A stretch of 64,000 bases of DNA, taken from the NCBI RefSeq assembly GCF_015291645.1, contig NZ_CP030055.1, positions 5,146,001-5,210,000 of the forward strand, read 5' to 3'. Under the pieces are notes generated by a model that was not told the origin of the DNA, did not search any database, and saw only the letters and a list, made by a program, of their open reading frames with translations. A program made the translations under genes and the position numbers. Positions 5,871 to 14,799 of the stretch are shown piece by piece. The stretch comes from Bradyrhizobium sp. CCBAU 53340. GTDB taxonomy: Bacteria > Pseudomonadota > Alphaproteobacteria > Rhizobiales > Xanthobacteraceae. How positions within the stretch are numbered: position 1 is the stretch's first letter; every line of letters begins with the position of its first letter.

Positions 5871-8240
5871 TCAGCCGGTCGAGATCGGAATCTCGCCGCC
5901 TTCGATAATTTCGGGGATGACATCCTTGAACAGCCGGACCGGGACCGATTTCGCCGCCGGCACCTTGCTGCCTTCCGCGTAGTGCCACAGCGGGATCAAT
6001 CCGTTGCACTCGGGGTAATAGCCTGCGATCGTCCTGCGCGGAATGTCGTAGGGCACGACCTGGAGCTCGCTCAGGCTGCGTTCGACACCATCGCCGGCTT
6101 CCGTCACCAGCGTGACGGTATCGCCCGACTTCAGACCATCCATCTCCATGTCGGTGGGATTCATCAGGACGACATAGCGGCTGCCCTGGATGCCGCGGAA
6201 GCGATCGTCCTCGGTGTAGATCGTCGTGTTGAACTGCCCGTCGGCGCGCATGGTCATCAATTCATAAACGCCGTCGGTCTCCTGCGGCGGCGCGAAGGCC
6301 GATTTGGGCACGGTGAAGTTCGCCTTGCCATTCGGGGTCTTCCACTTGCGCTCGCGCGCGGCGAGCGGTCGCGGAAAGCCGCCGGGCTCGAACATGCGCT
6401 GGTTGAAATCCTTGAACTGATCCGGATAGGTCCGTTCGATCGCCTCGCGCACGCGCGAATAGTCCGCGACCCAGGCGTCCCAATCTACCTTGGGATTTGG
6501 CGTGAGCGTCGCCTTGGCGAGGCCAGCGATGATCGCGGGCTCCGACAGGGCCTCCTTGGCCACCGGCTTGCGCTGCCCACGCGAGCCATGAATGCACGCG
6601 GTGGAGTCCTCCATCGACACCGCTTGCGCGCCGCTTTGCTGCTCGTCGATCTCGATCCGGCCAAGGCATGGCAGCAGATAGGTCACCTCTGCAGGCACGA
6701 TGTGGCTGCGGTTCAGCTTCGTCGCGATCTGCACCGACAGGCGCAGTCCGGACCAGGCCGGCTCCATCAACGATCGCTCGGGAATGGCGCGCACGAAATT
6801 GCCGCCGAGGCTGACGAAGCCACGTACGTCGCCCTTCAAGATGCCTTCGCAGGCATCCACCGTCGAAAGCCCGTCCCACCGCGGCGGCTCGAAAGCGTAG
6901 AGCTCGGCGAGCTTGTCGAGCGGCACGAGCTTTGTTTTCTCCGAGATGCCCACGGTCCGCTGGCCCTGCACATTGGAGTGACCGCGGATCGGCGAAATGC
7001 CGGCCCCGGGCTTGCCGATATTGCCGCGCAGCAGCAGCAGATTGACGATCATCTTGGCGGTCTCGACACCGTGCTTGTGCTGGGTGACGCCCATACCGTA
7101 ATTGGCGATCACCGCATTGGCGGCCATGTAGGTGTTCGCCGCCTCGCGCATCGCCGATCTCGCAAGCCCTGACGCCCGCTCGATCTCGCCCCAGTCCTGG
7201 TCGCGGCAGAAGGCCGCGAACGCGTCGAAGCCAGAGGTATGCTGCGCGACAAAGTCGACATCGACCACGCGCGGCTCGCCATGCTCGACGACCCGATCGT
7301 CCGCCTCGATCACCCATTTGCAGATCCCGAGGATGGCTGCGGCATCACCGCCGACCCGGACCTGATGGTATTGCGAGCTGATGCGCGTGCCGCCTACAAT
7401 CATCTGAACGGGATTCTGGGGATTGACGAAGCGCTCCAGCCCGCGTTCCCGGAGCGGGTTGAAGGTCACGATCGGCACGCCGCGCTGGGCGGCCTCTTGC
7501 AGCGGATGCAGCATGCGCGGCGCGTTGGTGGTGGTGTTGTGACCGAAGAAGAAGATGCAGTCGGTATGATCGAAATCCCCGAGCAACACCGTGCCGACCG
7601 GGGAGCCGATCACCTGCGGCAGCGCGACTGACGTCGTCTCGTGGCACATGTTGGAGCTGTCGGGGAAATTGCTGGTGCCGTACATCCGGCCGAACAGCTG
7701 GTACATGTAGCTCGCCTCCAGCGAGGCGCGGCCGGACGTGTACATGACGACCGCGCGTGGATCGAGCTTGTTCAGCTCGCTGCCGATCTCGCGAAAGGCC
7801 ACGCTCCAATCGACCGACACATATTTGTCGCTGGCCGGGTCGTAGCGCATCGGATGGGTCAGGCGTCCCTGCTCTTCCAGTTGATGATCGGACCAGTTTC
7901 GCAACTCGGACAGCGTGTGCTGAGCGAAGAACTCCGGCGTGACCGTCTTGCCCGTTATCTCCCAAGCGGTCGCCTTGGCGCCATTCTCGCAGAATTCGAA
8001 GGGACGCGGCTTTGCGGGCTTGGCCCAGGAGCAGCTCACGCACATGTAACCGCCGGGCTTGTTCTGCTTCAGCAGGATCTCGCTGCCGAGAATGGCAACC
8101 TCCTCCTGTGTGAGGATGTGCATGACGGCATTGAGCGAGCCCCAGCCACCGGCCGGCGCATCGTAGGTTTCGACTTTTGCTTTTTGCCGCATGGCGGGCC
8201 CTTCGATTGCAAGCCCCGTACGGAAAACCGGAGGCGGCAT
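5871..8240 (-). CDS. YdeP/FdhF-family molybdopterin oxidoreductase
   Basis: 789 residues, close to the 760-residue E. coli YdeP. The N-terminus contains YDAPAGGWGSL, typical of this family, and a CVSC pair (CVSCSW) instead of the four-Cys cluster motif of classical formate dehydrogenases. Downstream are bis-MGD motifs: MYTSGRASLEASYMYQLF, SNMCHETTSVAL, GNIGKPGAGISPIRGHSNVQG, and a C-terminal molybdopterin-binding domain around VVLMNPTDMEMDGLKSGD. Members are cytosolic and linked to acid resistance in E. coli; the true substrate is unknown. I chose the ATG at 8240 because it has a GGAGGAA site; starts at 8315 and 8192 are possible. fdhD, needed for Mo/W formate dehydrogenase maturation, is divergent next door. 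Confidence 0.85.
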   Translation of the reverse strand: MPPPVFRTGLAIEGPAMRQKAKVETYDAPAGGWGSLNAVMHILTQEEVAILGSEILLKQNKPGGYMCVSCSWAKPAKPRPFEFCENGAKATAWEITGKTVTPEFFAQHTLSELRNWSDHQLEEQGRLTHPMRYDPASDKYVSVDWSVAFREIGSELNKLDPRAVVMYTSGRASLEASYMYQLFGRMYGTSNFPDSSNMCHETTSVALPQVIGSPVGTVLLGDFDHTDCIFFFGHNTTTNAPRMLHPLQEAAQRGVPIVTFNPLRERGLERFVNPQNPVQMIVGGTRISSQYHQVRVGGDAAAILGICKWVIEADDRVVEHGEPRVVDVDFVAQHTSGFDAFAAFCRDQDWGEIERASGLARSAMREAANTYMAANAVIANYGMGVTQHKHGVETAKMIVNLLLLRGNIGKPGAGISPIRGHSNVQGQRTVGISEKTKLVPLDKLAELYAFEPPRWDGLSTVDACEGILKGDVRGFVSLGGNFVRAIPERSLMEPAWSGLRLSVQIATKLNRSHIVPAEVTYLLPCLGRIEIDEQQSGAQAVSMEDSTACIHGSRGQRKPVAKEALSEPAIIAGLAKATLTPNPKVDWDAWVADYSRVREAIERTYPDQFKDFNQRMFEPGGFPRPLAARERKWKTPNGKANFTVPKSAFAPPQETDGVYELMTMRADGQFNTTIYTEDDRFRGIQGSRYVVLMNPTDMEMDGLKSGDTVTLVTEAGDGVERSLSELQVVPYDIPRRTIAGYYPECNGLIPLWHYAEGSKVPAAKSVPVRLFKDVIPEIIEGGEIPISTG

Positions 8241-8259
8241 CACTGGTTCCTCCGCATCA

Positions 8260-8284
8260 GGAACATTGGGCGCGCTGCCGCGTC
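8260..8284 (+). promoter_or_regulatory. Weak EcfG-like promoter for fdhD
   Basis: GGAAC (8260-8264) and CGTC (8281-8284) are 16 bases apart, one mismatch from the EcfG consensus. Transcription would begin about 20 bases before the fdhD ATG. The intergenic space is only 69 bases, so this is one of few places such a promoter could sit. Confidence 0.3.
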
Positions 8285-8309
8285 GATACTTCGTCGCAGG
8301 ATTGACACC

Positions 8310-9140
8310 ATGCACGGCTCCAATTTTCCCCGACGCAAACGCGCTTCAGCGCTGACAGCCTCGGTCAGGATGCCCCGGCTCACCTCGCGCGGGACGCTGG
8401 ACGAGCGCGTCATAGCGGAGGAATGTCCCGTTGCGCTGGTCTTTGACGGAACGACCATGGCCGTTCTCATGGCGACGCCATCGGATCTCACGGACCTCGC
8501 GCTCGGCTTCAGCCTGACCGAGGGACTCATCGAGGACGCAGGCGAGATAGAGGACCTCTCGGTCGTCCCCGCCACCGACGGCATTGAGGTGCGAACCTGG
8601 CTGCGGCCGCGGGCCGGACGCGAACTGAAGGATCGGCGGCGGCGACTGGTCGGCCCGACCGGCTGCGGCCTCTGCGGCATCGAGAGCCTCGCCGAAGCCA
8701 ATCGGATGCATCGCATCATTGCGCGACAGATCAGTCTCACGCCGGAACAGATTCGCCGCTCAATCGAGCGTCTCGGCGAAGCGCAATGCCTCAACCACGC
8801 AACGCGGGCCACGCATGCGGCAGGCTTCTTTCGGCCAGGCGATGAAGATCACGTGATTCTGCGCGAGGACGTCGGACGCCACAATGCGCTCGACAAGCTC
8901 GCCGGCGCGCTGGCCTCGCAAGGCATTTCAGGCCCTGCCGGCGCTGTCATTCTCACGAGCCGGATATCGGTCGAAATGGTGCAGAAAGCGGCCGCGATCG
9001 GCGTCGGCATCATCGTCGCAATCTCCGCGCCAACGGCGCTGGCGATACGAACGGCCGAGGCTGGCGGGCTGACTTTGGTTGGCGTTGCACGCGGCAGCGA
9101 TTTCGAGATTTTCAGCCATCCCGCGGGCGTGCTTCGCTGA
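8310..9140 (+). CDS. fdhD: FdhD, sulfur carrier protein for formate dehydrogenase
   Basis: 276 residues. FdhD passes sulfur from a cysteine desulfurase to the molybdenum cofactor of formate dehydrogenases. Visible signatures are the CGLC pair (Cys119 and Cys122) in GPTGCGLCGIES, the ALGFSLTEGLI segment, and the C-terminal REDVGRHNALDKLAGAL and LTSRISVEMVQKAA motifs. The start at 8310 has only a weak AGGA site. Divergence from the YdeP-type oxidoreductase gene suggests FdhD matures that enzyme. Confidence 0.95.
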   Translation: MHGSNFPRRKRASALTASVRMPRLTSRGTLDERVIAEECPVALVFDGTTMAVLMATPSDLTDLALGFSLTEGLIEDAGEIEDLSVVPATDGIEVRTWLRPRAGRELKDRRRRLVGPTGCGLCGIESLAEANRMHRIIARQISLTPEQIRRSIERLGEAQCLNHATRATHAAGFFRPGDEDHVILREDVGRHNALDKLAGALASQGISGPAGAVILTSRISVEMVQKAAAIGVGIIVAISAPTALAIRTAEAGGLTLVGVARGSDFEIFSHPAGVLR

Positions 9141-9208
9141 GCAACGACATCGACGGCCTCAGCGCGAAGTCTGTTCGCGCCAAGCCCGTCGCCACAGAAT
9201 GAGGTCCG

Positions 9209-9499
9209 CTATCGGCCCTTGGACTTCGGATCGTTCATCGTCGCACCGGGATTGGCCGAACTCGGGCTGCTCGATGCACCCTGACCGGTGGCCGCGGCCG
9301 GACTGTTTCCGCCGCTTCCGCTCCCGCCGGCACCTGCGCTTCCACTCCCCGAACCGCCGGATCCTGCACCCGCTCCGGCTCCTCCAGCCCCTGATCCTCC
9401 CGATCCGCCTGCGCCTCCCGCTCCTCCACTTTGTGCCGACGCAGCAGCGATGGATCCGAAGACCAGCGCGGCCGCCAGTGCAATTCTTCCGATTTTCAT
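9209..9499 (-). CDS. Exported glycine/serine-rich low-complexity protein
   Basis: 96 residues. Residues 1-22 (a MKIGRIALAAALVFG core ending at ASA-Q) form a clear Sec signal peptide. Residues 24-64 are almost entirely Gly, Ser and Ala in GGSGG/GAGAG repeats, and the tail is Ser/Pro/Asn-rich with a basic end. It should be periplasmic and disordered. Similar short Gly-rich exported proteins occur in Bradyrhizobiaceae but have no known function. GGGAGA precedes the ATG and an EcfG-like promoter (9530-9554) lies just upstream, so stress induction is plausible. Confidence 0.75.
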   Translation of the reverse strand: MKIGRIALAAALVFGSIAAASAQSGGAGGAGGSGGSGAGGAGAGAGSGGSGSGSAGAGGSGSGGNSPAAATGQGASSSPSSANPGATMNDPKSKGR

Positions 9500-9529
9500 T
9501 ACGGTGTTCTCCCGTTGCGATCTGCCGGC

Positions 9530-9554
9530 AACCGGAGGTCCGAATGATCGTTCC
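9530..9554 (-). promoter_or_regulatory. EcfG-like promoter for the Gly-rich protein gene
   Basis: On the minus strand, GGAAC (9554-9550) and GGTT (9533-9530) are separated by 16 bases, one mismatch from the consensus. The predicted transcript start lies about 20-25 bases before the ATG, which has its own GGGAGA site. Confidence 0.45.
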
Positions 9555-9624
9555 TAACTAAAGAGATTGATCTGTTCGCGCTCACAGGAACCGCGGCGCG
9601 CCACCAGGCTGGTTCAAATCCTGT

Positions 9625-12600
9625 TCAAGCTGCTTTAGGCACCTCTTGCGAGGTCCCCTTGGACAACGCGGCCGCAGCCTCGCTGTCGCGGGGAAGCCGC
9701 CTCCCCTTCACCAGACCGAAGATGGCCGGAATGACGATGAGGGTGAGCAGCGTCGACGAGGTCATGCCGCCGATCATCGGTACCGCGATGCGCTGCATGA
9801 TCTCCGACCCGGTGCCGGTGCTCCACATGATGGGCAGCAGGCCCGCCATGATGGCGACCACGGTCATCATCTTCGGGCGGACGCGTTCGACCGCACCCTC
9901 CATGATGGCGTCGTGGAGATCCCGCCGGGTCAAGGCGCGGCCCTCGGCGCTGCATCTCGCTCTTGTCTCGGCGAGGGCATGATCGAGGTAGATCAGCATC
10001 ACGACACCGGTCTCGGCGGCAACGCCCGCGAGCGCGATGAAGCCGACGGCGACGGCGACGGACAGGTTGAAACCGAGCCACCACATCATCCAGATTCCGC
10101 CGACCAGCGCGAATGGCAACGACAGCATCACGATCAGGGTCTCGGTCATGGCCCTGAAATTCAGGTACAGCAGCAGGAAGATGATCGTCAGCGTCACCGG
10201 CACCACGATCTTCAAGCGCGCGGCAGCCCGCTGCAGATATTCGTACTGTCCGCTCCAGACGACGTAGTAGCCGGCGGGAAACTGGATGCTCTCGGCGACG
10301 GCGCGCTGCGCATCCGCGACATAGCTGCCGATGTCGCGGTCGCGGATGTCGACGTAGATGTAGGTCGCGAGCTGTCCGTTCTCCGTCCGGATCGAGGTTG
10401 GCCCGCGCGCCGGCTCGACCTTGGCGACTTCGCCGAGCGGCACGGCGCCGCCAGCCGGCATCGGCACCAGGATGTCGCTGGCGATGGCTTTCGGATTTTC
10501 GCGGAGATCGCGCGGGTAGCGCATGTTCACGGTGAACCGCTGCCGGCCCTCTACAGTCGTGGTGACCGTCTGGCCGCCCAGAGCCGCCGCGATGGTGTCC
10601 TGAACATCCTGGATCAGGATTCCGTAGCGCGCGAGCGCTTCGCGGTCCGGGACGATCTCGAGATAATATCCGCCGATGCCGCGTTCGGCGTAGGCCGATG
10701 AGGTGCCGGGAACGGTCTTGATGACTCGTTCGATCTGCTTGGCGAGCCGGTCGATTTCGACCAGGTCGGTGCCCATCACCTTGACGCCGATGGGCGTGCG
10801 GATGCCGGTCGACAGCATGTCGATACGGGCCTTGATCGGCATGGTCCACGCGTTGGCGACACCCGGGAACTGTAGTGCCTTGTCCATCTCCGAGATCAGG
10901 CTGTCGACGGTCACGCCGGGGCGCCACTGCTCCTTCGGCTTGAGGTTGACGACGGTCTCGAACATCTCGGTCGGCGCCGGATCGGTCGCGGTCGCAGCCC
11001 GTCCGGCCTTGCCGTAGACCGAGGCGACTTCCGGGAACGATTTGATGATGCGGTCCTGCGTCTGCATCAGTTCGGCCGCCTTGGTGACCGAAATGCCGGG
11101 CAGCGTCGTCGGCATGTACAGCAGAGTGCCCTCGTTCAGGGCGGGCATGAACTCGGTGCCGAGCTGGCGGGCCGGCCAGGCCGTGACGGCGAGCACGATG
11201 AGCGAGACCAGGACGACCAGCGTTTGGGCGCGGAGCACGCCTTTGATCACCGGACGGTAGGGCCAGATCAGGAAGCGATTGATGAAATTCCTGCTCTCCG
11301 GAATGATCCGGCCGCGGACGAAGATCACCATCAGTGTGGGCACCAGTGTCACGGACAGCAGCGCCGCTGCGGCCATCGAGAACGTCTTGGTGAACGCCAG
11401 CGGGCTGAACAGCCGTCCTTCCTGGGATTCCAGCGTGAAGATCGGCATGAACGACACGGTGATGATCAGCAGGCTGAAGAACAGCGCCGGCCCGACTTCG
11501 GACGCCGCATCGATCAGGATCTGGACGCGGGACTGATCGGGCCTCGCCCGTTCGAGGTGCTTGTGGGCGTTCTCGATCATGACAATGGCCGCGTCGACCA
11601 TGGCGCCGATCGCGATGGCAATGCCGCCGAGGCTCATGATGTTCGAGCCCAGCCCCAAAAGCTTCATGGCACCGAACGCCATCAGCACACCGACCGGCAG
11701 CATCAGGATCGCGACCAGGGCACTGCGGACATGCAGCAGGAACACGATGCAAACCAGCGCGACGACGATGCTCTCCTCGAACAGCGTATGCTTGAGGGTG
11801 TCAATGGCAGCGTAGATCAGGTTGGACCGGTCGTAGACCGGCACGATCTCGACCGACTTCGGCAAGCTGCTCGCGATCTCCTTGAACCGCTTCTTGACGT
11901 TCTCGATGACGTCGAGGGCGTTCACGCCGAAGCGCTGCAGCACGATGCCGCTTGCAACCTCGCCTTCGCCGTTCAGCTCCGCGATGCCTCGCCGCTCGTC
12001 CGGCCCGAGCTCGACATTGGCGACGTCGCGAAGCAGCACCGGCGTGCCGCCAGAGGTCTTCAGCACGATGTTGCCGAGATCGTTGATGCTCTTGATGTAG
12101 CCCTTGCCGCGGATGACGTATTCGAACTCGGACAGTTCGACAGTGCGTCCGCCAACATCGGCGTTGCTGGCGCGGACGGCTTCACGGATCTTCTGCATGC
12201 TGATGCCGCGGTCGCGCATCCGCTGCGGGTCGAGGACGATGTTGTACTGCTTGACGAAGCCGCCGACGCTGGCGACCTCCGCGACGCCTTCGGCCTTCGC
12301 CAGCGCAAACTTCAGATTCCAGTCCTGGATCGTGCGCGTGTCCGCAAGGTTCAGCTCCTTGGACATCACGGCATACTGGTAAACCCAACCGACACCGGTC
12401 GCGTCGGGCCCGATGGTCGGCGTTACGCCCGCGGGAAGCCGCGAGGCCGCGCCGTTGAGAAACTCCATCACGCGCGAGCGCGCCCAATAGATGTCGGTCC
12501 CGTCCTCGAAAATCACGTAGACGAAGGATACCCCGAAGAACGAGAAACCGCGCACCACCTTCGATTTCGGCACCGTCAGCATCGCTGTGGTCAACGGATA

Positions 12601-12798
12601 TGTGACCTGGTCCTCGATCACCTGCGGCGCCTGGCCCGGATACTCGGTGTAGACGATGACCTGCGTGTCCGAAAGGTCTGGGATAGCGTCCAGCGGAAGG
12701 TGGACGAGCGCGTACAGGCCGGCCGCGGCCGCGAAGCCGGTACCGAACAGCACCAGCAGCAGGTTGCGGGCGGACCAGGCGATGATGCGGGCGATCAT
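9625..12798 (-). CDS. cusA: CusA-type heavy-metal RND efflux pump
   Basis: 1057 residues, as expected for a heavy-metal-efflux RND pump (E. coli CusA has 1047). It starts with MIARIIAWSARNLLLVLF and LPLDAIPDLSDTQVIV, typical of the HME subfamily. It also has the TM4 segment with IAIGAMVDAAIVMIENAHK, whose Asp carries protons, and the paired porter domains expected of an inner-membrane trimer. The sequence groups with Cu(I)/Ag(I) exporters rather than CzcA by its cusB partner with heavy-metal-binding modules. It overlaps cusB by four bases (ATGA) and is last in the operon. No outer-membrane CusC-like gene is present nearby. Confidence 0.92.
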   Translation of the reverse strand: MIARIIAWSARNLLLVLFGTGFAAAAGLYALVHLPLDAIPDLSDTQVIVYTEYPGQAPQVIEDQVTYPLTTAMLTVPKSKVVRGFSFFGVSFVYVIFEDGTDIYWARSRVMEFLNGAASRLPAGVTPTIGPDATGVGWVYQYAVMSKELNLADTRTIQDWNLKFALAKAEGVAEVASVGGFVKQYNIVLDPQRMRDRGISMQKIREAVRASNADVGGRTVELSEFEYVIRGKGYIKSINDLGNIVLKTSGGTPVLLRDVANVELGPDERRGIAELNGEGEVASGIVLQRFGVNALDVIENVKKRFKEIASSLPKSVEIVPVYDRSNLIYAAIDTLKHTLFEESIVVALVCIVFLLHVRSALVAILMLPVGVLMAFGAMKLLGLGSNIMSLGGIAIAIGAMVDAAIVMIENAHKHLERARPDQSRVQILIDAASEVGPALFFSLLIITVSFMPIFTLESQEGRLFSPLAFTKTFSMAAAALLSVTLVPTLMVIFVRGRIIPESRNFINRFLIWPYRPVIKGVLRAQTLVVLVSLIVLAVTAWPARQLGTEFMPALNEGTLLYMPTTLPGISVTKAAELMQTQDRIIKSFPEVASVYGKAGRAATATDPAPTEMFETVVNLKPKEQWRPGVTVDSLISEMDKALQFPGVANAWTMPIKARIDMLSTGIRTPIGVKVMGTDLVEIDRLAKQIERVIKTVPGTSSAYAERGIGGYYLEIVPDREALARYGILIQDVQDTIAAALGGQTVTTTVEGRQRFTVNMRYPRDLRENPKAIASDILVPMPAGGAVPLGEVAKVEPARGPTSIRTENGQLATYIYVDIRDRDIGSYVADAQRAVAESIQFPAGYYVVWSGQYEYLQRAAARLKIVVPVTLTIIFLLLYLNFRAMTETLIVMLSLPFALVGGIWMMWWLGFNLSVAVAVGFIALAGVAAETGVVMLIYLDHALAETRARCSAEGRALTRRDLHDAIMEGAVERVRPKMMTVVAIMAGLLPIMWSTGTGSEIMQRIAVPMIGGMTSSTLLTLIVIPAIFGLVKGRRLPRDSEAAAALSKGTSQEVPKAA

Positions 12799-14222
12799 TT
12801 GTGCTCTCCCATCGCGTGGTCGCCGGTGGCGTCGGAGGCTGGCACCGCCTCCGCGAAGCCTTTCAGCGCTGCCTTCAGATTGCTTTCGGCGTCGATCAGG
12901 AAGTTGGCCGAGGTGACCACCATCTCGCCGTCGGCCAGACCGTTTCGCACCTCGATGTAGCCGCCGCCACGCCGGCCGAGCTTCACGTCACGCGGCTCGA
13001 AGCGCCCTTTTCCCTTGTCGACCAGGACGGCCTGCCGGCTGCCTGTGTCGAGCACCGCGCTGTCCGGCACGGCCAGAACCGGCGTGGAATCCGCGGTATC
13101 GATGGCGGCATCGACATACATGTCGGGCAGCAGCGCGAAGTCCGGATTGGCGAGCTCGATTCTGATGCGGGCGGTCCGGGTGTCCCGGTTCACCTGGGGA
13201 TAGACGACAGCGATCTTTCCAGAGAAGGTCCGATTCGGAAAGCTGCGAGCCCGGATCGTTACCGGCTGGCCGACCGAGATGTTGCCGAGGTCGCGCTCGG
13301 CCACGTCGACGAGGGCCCATACCTCAGAGATGTCGGCAATCCGGAACAGCACGTCGCCGGGGTTGGCGCGCATGCCTTCGATGGCATTGCGCTCGAGCAC
13401 GATACCGTCGCGCGGCGCCGACCACTGGATCGTCACAGGCGCGACGTGAGACTTCTCCATCTCGGCGATGACCTGTTCGGGGACGTCGAGGTTGAGCAGC
13501 CGTTGCCGGGCGCCGCGGCCGTAGGCCTCGATGCCGGCCGTGGTCCTGGACGTGATCGTCGAGAGATACTCGGCCGCGGCGGATGCGACAGCCGAACTAT
13601 AGATCTGCATCAAAGGCTGGCCGGCTTTCACGCGCGTGCCGGTGGTCACGTCGGCCACCTTCTGCACGAAGCTCTCGGACCTCATCGCGATCACCGACGT
13701 CAGGCGCTCGTCAAGCTGGATCGCGCCGGGCGCCCTCACCGAGACGCGGATCGGGCGGCGCTCGGCCGCCTCTGACTTCACACCCGTACGCTGGATCTTG
13801 CCAGGCGAAAGCTTGACGCTGCCGTCGTCGGTGTCGTCGCCTTCATAGACGGGGACGTAGTCCATCCCCATTGGATCCTTCTTCGGGACGGGCGAGGTGT
13901 CCGGAAGTCCCATGGGATTGCGGTAGTACAGGATCTTGCGCAACGAATGGGCCTGCTGCTTCGGCTTCGCCGGCTCGGAGAGGGCCTTGTCGTCGTCGTA
14001 GACGGGCAAGTAGTCCCGCCCGCGGTCGTCCTGCTTCGGCGCCGCCGACCAGAGCGGCGCTCCGCTGGGATCGTGGTAGTAAAGCGGAGTTCTGTGTTCG
14101 GCGGACGTGGCCGTGGTCGCCTCGGCACGGGCGGACCAGCGCTCGCCATTCGCGTACCAATAGGCGCCGAAGGTCATGCTACCCGCCAGTGCGAGTGCCG
14201 TCAGAAGACGCTGCATGTTCAT
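12795..14222 (-). CDS. cusB: CusB-type periplasmic adaptor (membrane fusion protein)
   Basis: 475 residues. An N-terminal membrane anchor/signal (1-25) is followed by two heavy-metal-binding modules of the YxxPxG...DPMGMDYVPVY kind at about 48-75 and 94-122; the first is degenerate (DDRGRDYLPVY), the second intact with its Met pair. Then come the barrel-sandwich and helical hairpin regions (about 150-300, with GTRVKAGQPLMQIYS) and the beta-barrel (VTIRARSFPNRTFSGKIAVVYP). It links CusA to an outer-membrane channel and hands over Cu(I)/Ag(I). The start at 14222 has a poor ribosome site; an ATG six bases later is equally possible. Confidence 0.9.
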   Translation of the reverse strand: MNMQRLLTALALAGSMTFGAYWYANGERWSARAEATTATSAEHRTPLYYHDPSGAPLWSAAPKQDDRGRDYLPVYDDDKALSEPAKPKQQAHSLRKILYYRNPMGLPDTSPVPKKDPMGMDYVPVYEGDDTDDGSVKLSPGKIQRTGVKSEAAERRPIRVSVRAPGAIQLDERLTSVIAMRSESFVQKVADVTTGTRVKAGQPLMQIYSSAVASAAAEYLSTITSRTTAGIEAYGRGARQRLLNLDVPEQVIAEMEKSHVAPVTIQWSAPRDGIVLERNAIEGMRANPGDVLFRIADISEVWALVDVAERDLGNISVGQPVTIRARSFPNRTFSGKIAVVYPQVNRDTRTARIRIELANPDFALLPDMYVDAAIDTADSTPVLAVPDSAVLDTGSRQAVLVDKGKGRFEPRDVKLGRRGGGYIEVRNGLADGEMVVTSANFLIDAESNLKAALKGFAEAVPASDATGDHAMGEHK

Positions 14223-14307
14223 GATGTGCTACCCGCGCGCCCGGGGGCGCGCCATGTGAAGGGGAAAGGGGAGTTCGGACGCAGCCGCAAAGGCAGCGTC
14301 CGAAGGC

Positions 14308-14700
14308 TCATTTCGTCGCCTCGACAATCACCTTGCCGGTGACGGTCTCGGGCTCGCCTTGCACCTTGGCGGAGAGCGTGACCTGGTAGCGTCCGACCAT
14401 CGGCAGATCGGTCTTGAAGGCGTAGACGCCCGGCTCCTTCGACGGCAAGGGCGCGACGTCCGACGCCATCTCGGCCATTCCGTCGGGCGCCATGTCGACG
14501 CGCGCCTTGAAGATCACCGCGTCCGCCACCGGCTTGCCGGTCCGCTTATCGGTCAGACGAACGGCGAGCGTGACGTCCTCGCCCTTCTTCATCGCCGGGC
14601 TGACCGCCTCGAATGCGTAGTCGCCGGCGCCCGCCGTGGCGGCCGAAGCGGCAAGCGAGAGGGTGGCGGCGAGAGCCGCAGTCGTGAATTTGGAAAGCAT
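14308..14700 (-). CDS. Exported YtkA-like/FixH-like domain protein
   Basis: 130 residues. The ATG at 14700 with an AGGA site gives a good signal peptide (MLSKFTTAALAATLSLAASA ending near ATAGA). The rest is one immunoglobulin-like domain with alternating strands, e.g. MKKGEDVTLAVRLTDKRTGKPVADAVI and GRYQVTLSAKVQG, matching the YtkA-like/FixH-like domain found beside copper efflux genes. It has several Met (MAPDGMAEMASD) that could bind Cu(I) in the periplasm. It lies 85 bases before cusB in the same direction, so it is likely an accessory to the pump. Confidence 0.75.
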   Translation of the reverse strand: MLSKFTTAALAATLSLAASAATAGAGDYAFEAVSPAMKKGEDVTLAVRLTDKRTGKPVADAVIFKARVDMAPDGMAEMASDVAPLPSKEPGVYAFKTDLPMVGRYQVTLSAKVQGEPETVTGKVIVEATK

Positions 14701-14799
14701 TGTCTTGTCCTCATGAATTGATCTCGACCGTCGCGCCATAGGCGCGCACGTCAGTCGTCATCGCGCGCAAGCGTGCGCGCGTGCCGGGCTTTTGCGAGA

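Noticed and set aside
5556..7172. Long plus-strand open frame (538 codons) opposite the YdeP-type gene.
   Set aside because: It is the mirror of a strongly conserved coding sequence; the product is His/Arg-rich without domains. High GC content creates such antisense frames throughout the window.
11224..12960. 578-codon frame antisense to cusA.
   Set aside because: Composition (many His, Asp, Arg, Gln) and lack of motifs mark it as the complement of cusA.
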